Assembly: GCF_009668025.1 (NCBI RefSeq)
Contig: NZ_WJXZ01000002.1
Coordinates: forward strand, 1-64,000
Reading direction: 5' to 3'
Origin: Larkinella terrae
GTDB lineage: Bacteria; Bacteroidota; Bacteroidia; Cytophagales; Spirosomataceae
Length of the DNA: 64,000 bases
Below, piece by piece: positions 17,402-25,684 of the stretch. The notes under the pieces were generated by a model, which worked only from the letters and a program-made list of their open reading frames with translations, was not told where the DNA came from and made no database searches. The number at the start of each line of letters is the position of its first letter. Position 1 is the stretch's first letter. A program made the translations under genes and the position numbers.

Positions 17402-18340
17402 TCAGTCTTCCCAAACAGCGTATCCAAATCCGGAAGCTCCGAAACCGTTCCCGTTATATAACAGATATTTCCGGTTTTTGTGTTCGTAATAATGGGCGTA
17501 CCCAATCATCAAATAGTCGAAATCATCTGGATTGTCGGACATTTGAATTCCTACTAAATGGTCTTTCCGCTCCCAGTTGATGCCGTCTGCCGACTCCGCG
17601 TACCCCAGTCGATAGGCCTGATTCCGGTCGGTGCGGTAATCGCGGGTATGGCGGTAGGAATAGTACATTTTATAGATACCATCCTGTTTGAAAACACTCG
17701 GGCGACCCACGGCGTGCAGAAAATCGTCGAAATCCAGCGTCGGAATGTCGTTGATTTCCCAGTGAATACCGTCTTTTGAAAAAGCCGACTGGCAACGGTA
17801 AAACGGTTCGGGATAGTCGTGGATGTATTCGCACTTATGCCCCGAAATGTACCACATTTTCCAGCTACCGTCGTCTTCCCGAATCACCGACGGCTGACCC
17901 GCCCAGATCGGATTCTGAATGCTCCGGTCCATGATCGGTCCGGTAAACATTTTTTTGAACGTCAAACCGCCGTCTTTACTGACCGACAGGCCCATTGACA
18001 GCCGGTACGAATTCCAGGTGCGGTTCCAGCCGGTGTAATACAGCCAGATGTCGCCGTTGGGCTGGTTGACAAACCAGGCGGGCATTGCACCGGTTTCGTC
18101 GTATTCGCCCGGGCCACCTAACTCCAGTACGGGCCGGTCGTGGATGTATAAAATTTTTGTCGGGTCGTCGTAATCTACATCGATGAAAGTCGGCCGCGAC
18201 TGAACATTGTTATCCCGCGACGAAAAATAAATCCGCAGAAAATCATCGTGTTTGTACGCAAACGGAACCTGTGCGTGCGAGCGGCTGTGCGTCAGCGTGC
18301 CATCCGGTTTATAGACGACTCCTTTTTTAATCCAGGGCAT
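17402..18340 (-). CDS. five-bladed beta-propeller glycosidase-like protein
   Basis: A 312-residue protein with the repeated W-x-x-Y-Y/W-Y-x-G blade signature of GH43/GH32/GH130-type five-bladed propellers: DIWLYYTGW (about 100), SWKMWYISGH (about 160), IYKMYYSYRH (about 227) and RKYLLYNGNG (about 293). Acidic residues sit where the catalytic carboxylates of these families lie, but I cannot assign a family or prove activity. There is no signal peptide, so it would act in the cytoplasm, perhaps as a phosphorylase or transferase in glycan building. It is flanked upstream by a palindrome (18347-18448). Confidence 0.72.
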   Translation of the reverse strand: MPWIKKGVVYKPDGTLTHSRSHAQVPFAYKHDDFLRIYFSSRDNNVQSRPTFIDVDYDDPTKILYIHDRPVLELGGPGEYDETGAMPAWFVNQPNGDIWLYYTGWNRTWNSYRLSMGLSVSKDGGLTFKKMFTGPIMDRSIQNPIWAGQPSVIREDDGSWKMWYISGHKCEYIHDYPEPFYRCQSAFSKDGIHWEINDIPTLDFDDFLHAVGRPSVFKQDGIYKMYYSYRHTRDYRTDRNQAYRLGYAESADGINWERKDHLVGIQMSDNPDDFDYLMIGYAHYYEHKNRKYLLYNGNGFGASGFGYAVWED

Positions 18341-18346
18341 TTTTTT

Positions 18347-18448
18347 GGGTTTTGGGTTTACGGTTTACAGTTTTACGGTTGGCTGACGCATCTACATTCG
18401 CGCGTTAACCAACCGTAAACCATAAACCGTAACCGTAAACTATAAAAC
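18347..18448. repeat. inverted repeat with AACCGTA heptad arms
   Basis: Left arm 18347-18382 and right arm 18409-18448 are imperfect complements over a 26-nt loop. Read on the plus strand the right arm is a run of 7-bp words close to AACCGTA (AACCGTA, AACCATA, ...), with one 6-bp slip. It fills the whole gap between the methyltransferase stop (18449) and the propeller gene start (18340) inside an otherwise continuous operon. Confidence 0.8.
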
Positions 18449-19342
18449 CTATTCTGCTTTTTCGCGGTCCGAAGCTTCGGCGCGAACCCGCCAGTTATCG
18501 ACAAAATCTTTGCCGGGCATCGGTAGATCGATCAACACTTCGGGAGCTTTTGCGCCGACTTTGTATTCCATTACGTAGAACGCATTCCCGAAAATCCAGT
18601 GGAGTTTGAAATCCAGCGCGTTGGCCGGAACGTCTTCCAGCGGCACTTCGGCCCGGAACAACGGATTGGCTTTCAGGAGAGTAGCGTAGGTTGGCCGATT
18701 GCGCAACCACGGCGCCACACTCTCATCGCCCACCACAACCTTGCCACCCGGTTTGACGACGCGGGTAATTTCTTCAAACGCCTGTTTTCGTTCAGAAAAC
18801 GTATTGATTCCGCCGAAATGGAAAAGCGCGTCGAAGGTGTCGTCCGCGAAAGGCAGATACGAGCCGTTGGCCAGCAGGAAGTGGATATCAACGGTTTCGG
18901 ATTTCAGTTTTTCCGTCGCCAGCCGCAGCATATTGGGGGAGAGGTCGGACAAAACCGCCGTTCCGCCGGGAGCTACCTGGTCGATAATCAGCGCCGAATC
19001 CTTACCGGTTCCGGCCCCAACCTCCAGCACGGTCATACCCGGTTTCAGTTCCATCAGCCCGATCATGAACTGGCGCGTTGCCGCTTCGTCGGAGTCATTG
19101 AGGGTTTGAAACACCCACGAGACACCCCGGTCGTAGCGCAGATACGCCTGATCGTAGAGGTATTGTTCGCGGGCATCTTCGGCGAGTAAGTCTTTGGGGT
19201 ACAGCCCATTGATAATGCCGCCTTCCAATACGTCATAGGTCGTACCAGCCTGGCTCGACAAGGTTTTCCCGTCGTCGGAAAGCGTAAGTGGCGTCCGGTC
19301 TTTTGGGTCGACGAGCGAACGCAGAAAATCTTGATGTGTCAT
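18449..19342 (-). CDS. class I SAM-dependent methyltransferase
   Basis: A 297-residue methyltransferase. The first 50 residues resemble the Trm112/YcaR-like segment (LVDPKDRTPLTLS...GG..NG.YPK) that often precedes Bacteroidota methyltransferases. The SAM motif I VLEVGAGTGKD is near residue 105, motif II LSDLSPNMLRLA near 137 and an FDALFHFGG acidic loop near 172. Position in the glycan cluster suggests O- or C-methylation of a sugar or lipid, as an inference. It starts 33 bp after the epimerase stop. Confidence 0.87.
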   Translation of the reverse strand: MTHQDFLRSLVDPKDRTPLTLSDDGKTLSSQAGTTYDVLEGGIINGLYPKDLLAEDAREQYLYDQAYLRYDRGVSWVFQTLNDSDEAATRQFMIGLMELKPGMTVLEVGAGTGKDSALIIDQVAPGGTAVLSDLSPNMLRLATEKLKSETVDIHFLLANGSYLPFADDTFDALFHFGGINTFSERKQAFEEITRVVKPGGKVVVGDESVAPWLRNRPTYATLLKANPLFRAEVPLEDVPANALDFKLHWIFGNAFYVMEYKVGAKAPEVLIDLPMPGKDFVDNWRVRAEASDREKAE

Positions 19343-19375
19343 TCCGTGTAAATAGGACGCTGAATCAGCTTAAAA

Positions 19376-20449
19376 TCAGGCGGGTTGGCTCAAACGTTTC
19401 ACCATGCTGTCGTGCATTTGCACGAGGGTTTGCCGCAGGTCATACTCCCAGTTCCAGTCGGGATAATGGCTTTTAAACTTCGATAAATCGGAAACGTACC
19501 AGATGTGATCGCCAATGCGGTTGGTTTCGGAGTAGCTGAAGTTCATTTTGTTGCCCGAAATCTCTTCGCACAACACCCGGGCTTCCAGCATCGAGCAGTT
19601 GGCGTGACGGCCACCGCCCGCATTGTACACTTCGCCCGGACGGGGGTTCTGGTAAAAATGCCAGAACATGTTTACCAGGTCGTGGCTGTGAATGTTATCG
19701 CGCACCTGTTTACCTTTGTAACCAAATATCGTATAATGGTTACCGGTAATGGCACACTTCATCAAATACGACAAAAAACCGTGCAATTGAGCACCCGAAT
19801 GGTTCGGGCCGGTCAGACAGCCACCCCGGAAAACCGCCGTTTTCATGCCAAAATACCGGCCATATTCCTGCACCAGAATGTCGGCGGCTACTTTTGAAGC
19901 GCCGAACAACGAGTGTTTGGTGTGATCGATCGACATGTGTTCGTCGATTCCGTTGGCAAAATAGGGGTGATTTTCGTCAATTTCCCAACGGGTTTCGGTT
20001 TCGATCAGCGGCAGGTAGTTCGGATTGTCGCCGTATACCTTATTGGTTGACGTGAAGATAAAAACCGCATCCGGGCAGTGCAGGCGGTTCATTTCCAACA
20101 TGTTCAGCGTGCCGTTGGCATTGACGCTGAAATCGGTGAACGGCTCGCGGGCGGCCCAGTCGTGGCTGGGTTGAGCTGCGGCATGAACGATCAGCTTGAT
20201 ATCCGTGCCATACTCTTTAAAGATGGGCTCCAGTTCTTCCACACTGCGGATATCGGCTTTGTAATGCCGGTAATTGGTATAAGAGTCCTTCAGGCGGTCG
20301 CGGTTCCAATCGGTTGAGCCGTCGGTACCGAAGAAATATTGTCGTAAGTTGTTATCAACGCCGATAACTAAATCGAATTTTTCTGAGAAAAAGGCAACTG
20401 ATTCGCTGCCGATCAGCCCGGCTGAACCTGTAACTAATGCAATATTCAT
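19376..20449 (-). CDS. NAD-dependent epimerase (CDP-paratose 2-epimerase-like)
   Basis: A 357-residue extended SDR nucleotide-sugar epimerase, cytoplasmic. The NAD motif GSAGLIGS is at 8-15, VDNN follows at 32 and [13 protein letters not shown] marks the active-site strand as in CDP-paratose/tyvelose 2-epimerases. In the place of the usual YxxxK the sequence reads [11 protein letters not shown], so Phe replaces the catalytic Tyr while Lys is kept. It heads the nine-gene glycan cluster (start 20449) and would supply an unusual nucleotide sugar. Confidence 0.85.
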   Translation of the reverse strand: MNIALVTGSAGLIGSESVAFFSEKFDLVIGVDNNLRQYFFGTDGSTDWNRDRLKDSYTNYRHYKADIRSVEELEPIFKEYGTDIKLIVHAAAQPSHDWAAREPFTDFSVNANGTLNMLEMNRLHCPDAVFIFTSTNKVYGDNPNYLPLIETETRWEIDENHPYFANGIDEHMSIDHTKHSLFGASKVAADILVQEYGRYFGMKTAVFRGGCLTGPNHSGAQLHGFLSYLMKCAITGNHYTIFGYKGKQVRDNIHSHDLVNMFWHFYQNPRPGEVYNAGGGRHANCSMLEARVLCEEISGNKMNFSYSETNRIGDHIWYVSDLSKFKSHYPDWNWEYDLRQTLVQMHDSMVKRLSQPA

Positions 20450-20576
20450 ATCGCTTCTTGACTAAATATGGTTGGACACATCAAAAAAGTACTATATACT
20501 TGCTAAAAACCTGGGCGTAAAGTAAATCAAAAAAAGTCTAATTGTCTATACCATAAAATAAACCGGATGGATAGCA

Positions 20577-20617
20577 AACAAAAAGCGATGCAATGACTTC
20601 ATAAAGCCTTACATCGC
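20577..20617 (-). terminator. intrinsic terminator of the small lipoprotein gene
   Basis: GCGATG (20585) and CATCGC (20612) close a 33-nt hairpin, followed on the minus strand by TTTTTG. It lies about 50 bp beyond the stop codon of the lipoprotein gene and ahead of the glycan cluster, making the epimerase the first gene of its own transcript. Confidence 0.65.
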
Positions 20618-20663
20618 CTTTATCATCAAATTTATTTTTTCTGATTTTTGTCGTTCAGTATAC

Positions 20664-20894
20664 TCACTTAGCGAACAGTTTCTGACGAATCTTATTGGTA
20701 CGTTCGGCCAATTCGGGGCGGGAAGCATACTTATAAGTCGTCTGAACCGCGGCTGAATCCCGGCCGGGTCCGTACACATATTTATCGTCGGCCCGAAAAT
20801 CCTTCTGGCGGATGGTATTATACTTCTGATAGTCACAGGATGTCAACGAGCCAACAACCAGCAGGAATACTCCAATATTCAAAAGACTTTTCAT
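20664..20894 (-). CDS. small lipoprotein, unknown function
   Basis: A 76-residue protein with a classic lipoprotein signal: MKSLLNIGVFLLVVGSLTSC, with Cys20 as the lipidated residue. The mature part is short, charged and tyrosine-containing (DYQKYNTIRQKDF) and shows no domain I recognise. It stands alone between the M3 peptidase and the glycan cluster and has its own terminator. Confidence 0.75.
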   Translation of the reverse strand: MKSLLNIGVFLLVVGSLTSCDYQKYNTIRQKDFRADDKYVYGPGRDSAAVQTTYKYASRPELAERTNKIRQKLFAK

Positions 20895-20981
20895 ACAAGC
20901 GGTTTACAAAATTTAGTACAAAACTATAGACTGCCGGTCAATTCGCCAATAATACTTTAAATTTTTATCAACGACCGGTGA

Positions 20982-22769
20982 TCAACTTTTCAAACGCTTG
21001 ATTTCTTCCCAGACAAAGCGAATCAGTCGCCCGATGTGTTCTTCCGAGAAGTCGAACGGCACGTCGGCAGCGCGGTAAATCTCCCGGATCGGCGCGGTAT
21101 AGCCCAACTGCAACGCATTCATATAACTCTGAAGCCCTTTTTGCTTGTCCTGACGGAAATTCATCCAGACGCCGATCGCGCCCAGTTGGGCAATACCGTA
21201 CTCGATATAATAAAAAGGTACCTCGTATAAATGCAACTGTTTTTGCCAGCTATACGCTTCGTATTTTTCCAGGCCTTCCCAATTCGTGACGGTATCGGAA
21301 AAGGCTTCGAAAATACGCACCCAGGCCGTCTGGCGCTCTTCGTCGGGCCGCGTTACGTCCGGATCGGCGGCCGTTTCGTAAATCCAGTGCTGAAATTTAT
21401 CGATCGTGGCCACCCACGGCAGGGTTTCGATGATGGACTCCAGGTGCTGGATTTTGGCCCGTTTCAGATCTTCGGGGTTTTCGAAAAAGACATCCCAGTA
21501 ATCCATTGTCAGCAATTCCATCGACATAGACGCCAGTTCGGCTACTTCCATCGGCGGATTGCGGAACGGTTTCAACGGCAGCGTGCGAGTCAGGAACGAA
21601 TGCACGGCGTGCCCCCCTTCGTGAACCATCGTGACCAGATCGCGCAGGCTCGAGGTGGCATTCATAAAAATGAACGGAACGCCAATTTCCTCCAGCGGAT
21701 AATTATAACCGCCCGGTGCTTTTCCCTTCCGCGATTCCAGATCAAGATGCCCCATCGCTTTCATGATCCGCAGGCAATTGCTGAGGTAGGAATTGCCAAC
21801 GGCGGCATCGAGCCGGTTGAAGCAGGTAATGGTTTTATTCAAAAGCTCATCGCCGGTTTCGAACGGTTTCAGGGCCGAAAAACCGTCAGGGTCCACCTTC
21901 GCGTCCCAGGGGCGCAATGTATCGAAAGACGGATCGACCCGCGCCAGCTTCTGCTGCCGTTCGCGGGCGAGGTCGTCCAGCAACGGCACGACGGCTTTCG
22001 AAACGGACCGATGAAAATCAAAGCAATCCTGCGGTGTGTAATCAAACCGGCCCATCGCGGCAAAAATATAATCGCGGAAATTGGCAAAACCGGCGTTGAT
22101 GGCCACCTGATGGCGCAGATCGACCAGGCGGGTATACAATTCGTTGAGCGCGTCTTTGTCCTCAAACCGCCTTTCCTGGACTTTTCGCCAGACTTCCTCG
22201 CGGATGGCGCGGTCGGGCGACTGCAGCAACGTGCTGGCCTGCGGCAGGGTGATTTCTTCCGGAACGCCGTCGGCATTCGGCATTTCAATGGTCATCGCCC
22301 CGACCAGCGCCCCGTATTTGCGTTGTTCGGACTGGATGTCGGTTTGCAGCGGTATATTTTCGTCCCGAAAAATTTCAATTGCTTTTTTCATCCCGCGCAG
22401 GGCAATGTCGAAGCCTTTCTCCTGCAATTCGGCCAGGTAAGGACTTTCGACCGCCATTTTATCCAGCGTATTCTCGTACGCAGACAATTGCGGCTGAATC
22501 TCGGTAATGAAAAAATTAAACTGATTGATCAGTTCGGGGTCGGATGTATCGCAGGTCATTCGGATATACCGCCAGGCGAAGTTTTCGGAAAGATAGGACT
22601 CCAACTCGCTGCGGTCGGCAAACCACTGACGCAATTCGGCGGCATTTTTGATAGGCCGGTCAACGAGGTTGTCGTAGAGCGGTTTTACGTCCTCCCACGT
22701 TTTCAATACAAATTCTTCGCCAATAAAAGGCCGGGCCGGGCGAGCCGGAATTTCTAAAACAGTTTCCAT
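20982..22769 (-). CDS. M3 family oligoendopeptidase
   Basis: A 595-residue cytoplasmic zinc metallopeptidase of family M3 (PepF/oligoendopeptidase F type) that trims short peptides. The zinc site HEGGHAVHSF (H383, E384, H387) is followed about 25 residues later by ELASMSMELL, containing the third, Glu, ligand (E411). Length and motif spacing match the family. Its ATG overlaps the stop codon of the upstream reductase gene (TAATG), so translation of the two is coupled. Confidence 0.92.
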   Translation of the reverse strand: METVLEIPARPARPFIGEEFVLKTWEDVKPLYDNLVDRPIKNAAELRQWFADRSELESYLSENFAWRYIRMTCDTSDPELINQFNFFITEIQPQLSAYENTLDKMAVESPYLAELQEKGFDIALRGMKKAIEIFRDENIPLQTDIQSEQRKYGALVGAMTIEMPNADGVPEEITLPQASTLLQSPDRAIREEVWRKVQERRFEDKDALNELYTRLVDLRHQVAINAGFANFRDYIFAAMGRFDYTPQDCFDFHRSVSKAVVPLLDDLARERQQKLARVDPSFDTLRPWDAKVDPDGFSALKPFETGDELLNKTITCFNRLDAAVGNSYLSNCLRIMKAMGHLDLESRKGKAPGGYNYPLEEIGVPFIFMNATSSLRDLVTMVHEGGHAVHSFLTRTLPLKPFRNPPMEVAELASMSMELLTMDYWDVFFENPEDLKRAKIQHLESIIETLPWVATIDKFQHWIYETAADPDVTRPDEERQTAWVRIFEAFSDTVTNWEGLEKYEAYSWQKQLHLYEVPFYYIEYGIAQLGAIGVWMNFRQDKQKGLQSYMNALQLGYTAPIREIYRAADVPFDFSEEHIGRLIRFVWEEIKRLKS

Positions 22770-23833
22770 TATTCGATTTCTATTACGACATCATTGGTCA
22801 GGGGGTGAGCCACACACGTCAGAATATAGCCAGCCTGCAACTCGGATTCGGCCAAACCGTCTTCTTCGTCCAGGTGCACTTTGCCTGATAAACACCGGCC
22901 CATGCAGGCTGTACACATGCCCGCCTGGCAGGAATAAGGCAGGTCGATGTCCAATTCCAGGGCTGCTTCCAGAATAGTTTGGTGCGGTTCGACAGTAAAC
23001 TTGTATTCACTGCCTTCGTATAAAACGGTAACTTCCGGGCTTGACATGGTCGTGGGTTCTTCGTCGACAACAACTCCGTGCGCTTCGTGTGGAGACGTTG
23101 CAAAACTTTCTTTGTGAACCTGATCGGTTGGAACATTCAGGAGTTTGAGCGCGCTACGGGCTTCGTCCATCAAACCGTCGGGTCCGCAAATATAAAATTC
23201 GGTCCGGCGCGTATCGTCGATCGGCAATTCTTCCAGCAGTTTAAGAATGGCCGATTGGTTCAGCCGCCCTTCCAAGCCGCTCCAGTCCGCTTCCGGCTGG
23301 CTCAGCATGTGGGTAATCCGAAACCGCCCGCCCGATTGCCGGGCCAGTTCATTCAATTCATTTTCAAACAGGATCGATGAGCGGTTGCGATTGCCATAAA
23401 GCAACCAGAGTTGCGTCTGTGGTTCAACGTGCAGGATGGATTTTATCATTGAAATCAGGGGCGTGATGCCACTGCCAGCCCCGATCAGGATCACCCGACG
23501 CTGGTTTTTGGGGTCCAGTTTCGGCACAAAGGTTCCCAGCGGTTCCAGCGTTTCGTACGTATCGCCGATTTTTGCGGTATCGCAGAGATAGTTGGAAACC
23601 GCCCCGCCCGGCAACCGCTTGACCGTGACGGCCAGCGATACATCGGTATGCGGTGAGCTGGACATCGAATACGAGCGACGCACTTTTTGGCCCTCGAAAG
23701 GCAGAATAAACGTCAGGTATTGGCCCGGTTGATACCGGATAACTTCATTGAGTGGGTGCCAGAAATGAATGGTAACAGCGTCCGGAGTTTGCCGAACGAC
23801 TTCTTTTACTTTCAAAAAATAACGATTTGCCAT
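22769..23833 (-). CDS. ferredoxin reductase with C-terminal 2Fe-2S domain (PaaE/Hcr-like)
   Basis: A 354-residue electron-transfer flavoprotein. Residues 1-105 form the FAD domain (RRSYSMSSSPHTD binds FAD), 110-235 the NAD(P) domain (GAGSGITPLISMIKS; YICGPDGLMDEA) and 268-354 a plant-type ferredoxin with CQAGMCTACMGRC plus a distal Cys. This order is that of PaaE-type reductases that feed oxygenases. No partner oxygenase is next to it, so the acceptor is unknown. Its stop overlaps the start of the M3 peptidase gene. Confidence 0.9.
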   Translation of the reverse strand: MANRYFLKVKEVVRQTPDAVTIHFWHPLNEVIRYQPGQYLTFILPFEGQKVRRSYSMSSSPHTDVSLAVTVKRLPGGAVSNYLCDTAKIGDTYETLEPLGTFVPKLDPKNQRRVILIGAGSGITPLISMIKSILHVEPQTQLWLLYGNRNRSSILFENELNELARQSGGRFRITHMLSQPEADWSGLEGRLNQSAILKLLEELPIDDTRRTEFYICGPDGLMDEARSALKLLNVPTDQVHKESFATSPHEAHGVVVDEEPTTMSSPEVTVLYEGSEYKFTVEPHQTILEAALELDIDLPYSCQAGMCTACMGRCLSGKVHLDEEDGLAESELQAGYILTCVAHPLTNDVVIEIE

Positions 23834-23842
23834 AATTCCAAC

Positions 23843-23856
23843 ATCGCCGGGGCGAT
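23843..23856. promoter_or_regulatory. short dyad just upstream of the reductase start
   Basis: ATCGCC-GG-GGCGAT is a perfect 6-bp dyad beginning 10 bp before the reductase ATG. Its position over the expected leader and start region would suit an operator or a translation-blocking hairpin. Evidence is the symmetry only. Confidence 0.3.
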
Positions 23857-24072
23857 TACTATTCTTGATTTATCGGCGGTACATATCAGTGCAGGAAACC
23901 AGTCAGGAAACCGTTAAGCCAACGAAGCCGCAATATACTATTGAATTGCCAATCGTTCGGGTAACAAATTGTAAAGGGTTCCGGTTTGCCGTTCTTTGGG
24001 TCAAATTTCAAACCGAATGACCGGTTTCTGTTTTTTTAGGCAGATATTAGCGGCTGAAGCACATTTCGATAC

Positions 24073-25182
24073 ATGAAAAAAATACTGTTCTTTACACCAT
24101 ACGGTTCGTTTACCGGTTCGGAAGTTGTTTTGTGGACGTATCTTCAGAATTTCGACCGGCAACAGATCCAGGCGGCTTTGTACAGTGAAGAAAAAGGGCC
24201 GCTGACGGCGCAGTTGCCCGCCGATATTCCCTTGTTTACCTCGCCTTTCAAGCGCGGGATGGTTCGGAAAATCGTTTCCAAAGTGACGCACGCGATGGGC
24301 GTGAAAGTCTACGAAAACTACATCCGGATCATTCAGGAACGGTTTAAAGCCGACTATTGGTACCTGAACACCGTGCTGATGTTTCCGCTCTCGTCGCTGG
24401 CCGAACAGATGGGCGTAAAGGTTATTTCGCACATTCACGAACTGCATTCGTCGTTCGAATCGATTTCGTATCAGGAAATGGCGCATTCCATGACCTATTC
24501 GGATCTGGTCATTGGCGTTACGCAGCAGATCTGCGATTTGGCGACGGTGATGGGGGCCAAACGGACCGCCCTGCTGTATCCGATTGTCGATTTAAGCCGG
24601 AAAAACAAATCCGAACAGCGGGTGGAGGAGTTGCGGAAGGAGCTGAACATCGCGCCGGGCGCTTTTGTCTGGACGATGGTGGGGACCCGGATATACCGGA
24701 AAGGGGTCGACATTTTTCCTTTTATCGCCCAGGCGATGGCCGACGTCAATTGTCATTTTATCTGGATGGGAAATTCGAAACCGACCGGTTTGAACTACCT
24801 GGTCGATAGCCAGATCAAAGCGTTGAACCTGCCCAACATGAGCTTCGTGGATGTGCAAACCGCCGATTATTACAACTACCTGCAACTCTCCGATGGCCTG
24901 GTGATGACCTCCCGCGAAGAGCCGTTTGGGAAAATTATGACCGAAGCAGCCTCCCTCGGAAAACCGCTGGTGGCACCCGACGCGGGCGGAGCCCGGGAGT
25001 TTATCGTTCCGGGAATGGGTGAACTGGTCGAATATCCAACTCCCGAAGCGTTTCGAAAAGCCATGTTGGCGGTGATGAACAACCCCAATTCGTACAGATC
25101 CGATTTTTTGATCGAAAAAAGCCAGCAATTTGATGCCAATGTCCAGGTAAAGGAATGGGAGCGGGCCATTTTGCAATTGTAG
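24073..25182 (+). CDS. family 1 (GT-B) glycosyltransferase
   Basis: A 369-residue GT-B glycosyltransferase of the GT4/GT1 group. The N-terminal acceptor half begins KKILFFTPYGSFTGSEVVLW. The donor half carries the E-x7-E region SREEPFGKIMTEAASLGKPL (about 278-297), followed by VAPDAGGAREFI. It probably transfers a hexose in surface polysaccharide or glycolipid synthesis. It is divergent from the reductase gene and stands alone on the plus strand, outside the minus-strand glycan cluster. Confidence 0.88.
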   Translation: MKKILFFTPYGSFTGSEVVLWTYLQNFDRQQIQAALYSEEKGPLTAQLPADIPLFTSPFKRGMVRKIVSKVTHAMGVKVYENYIRIIQERFKADYWYLNTVLMFPLSSLAEQMGVKVISHIHELHSSFESISYQEMAHSMTYSDLVIGVTQQICDLATVMGAKRTALLYPIVDLSRKNKSEQRVEELRKELNIAPGAFVWTMVGTRIYRKGVDIFPFIAQAMADVNCHFIWMGNSKPTGLNYLVDSQIKALNLPNMSFVDVQTADYYNYLQLSDGLVMTSREEPFGKIMTEAASLGKPLVAPDAGGAREFIVPGMGELVEYPTPEAFRKAMLAVMNNPNSYRSDFLIEKSQQFDANVQVKEWERAILQL

Positions 25183-25684
25183 ATGTTACCGTTTAATAAC
25201 ATTTAGAATACATGTAGTTACTTCTTTTGCTACCGCATAATAAATGTTGCGCATCGTTACACAATTTTTGTGAACATTCTTCGCTTCACTGTTGAACGAT
25301 TTGTCACGATCTGACAAAATACCTATTGGTATGCTCGTATGTGTCAATTAGGCCGTTCTCACCTTTTCATCTGTCCACTTTTGCTACTCCTGAAGCTTAG
25401 AACTGATCCGGCTTTTGTCCCAGGGGGCAAAATACATTGGAATGATTTTTGTCTTTCGAAGTTATCAAAATCGAATTACGGCAGACTGCTCATAGTCTGA
25501 CTGTTAATCAAACCTTGCCATTCGGTCAATGCGTACAGAGATTCTTCTCTTTTGAATTCGTCAAACCGAAGCTAGCCTTAGATGAATACCCGGTTTATGG
25601 GTACGTGGATGGGAACATTCTCGTAGTTAAGACTTCGTGTGTCTTCATCAGGCTGATCATTACTAAAATATAGCCCATCGACTG
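25183..25684. other. 500-bp non-coding leader region with dyads
   Basis: No convincing gene is seen; a 74-codon frame starting with TTG lacks family features. The region is AT-rich and holds two small dyads: TTTGTC-N7-GACAAA (25300-25318) and TTTTGTCCC-N2-GGGGCAAAA (25413-25432). Either could be an operator or RNA hairpin in the long leader of the large secreted protein that starts at 25685. Confidence 0.4.

Noticed and set aside
21231-22757. A 508-codon plus-strand frame over the M3 peptidase gene
   Set aside because: It is antisense to an intact peptidase with HEGGH and family length; the frame is open only because of codon bias.
25449-25673. A 74-codon frame upstream of the giant gene
   Set aside because: It starts with TTG, has no ribosome site or recognisable domain, and lies in AT-rich non-coding DNA.
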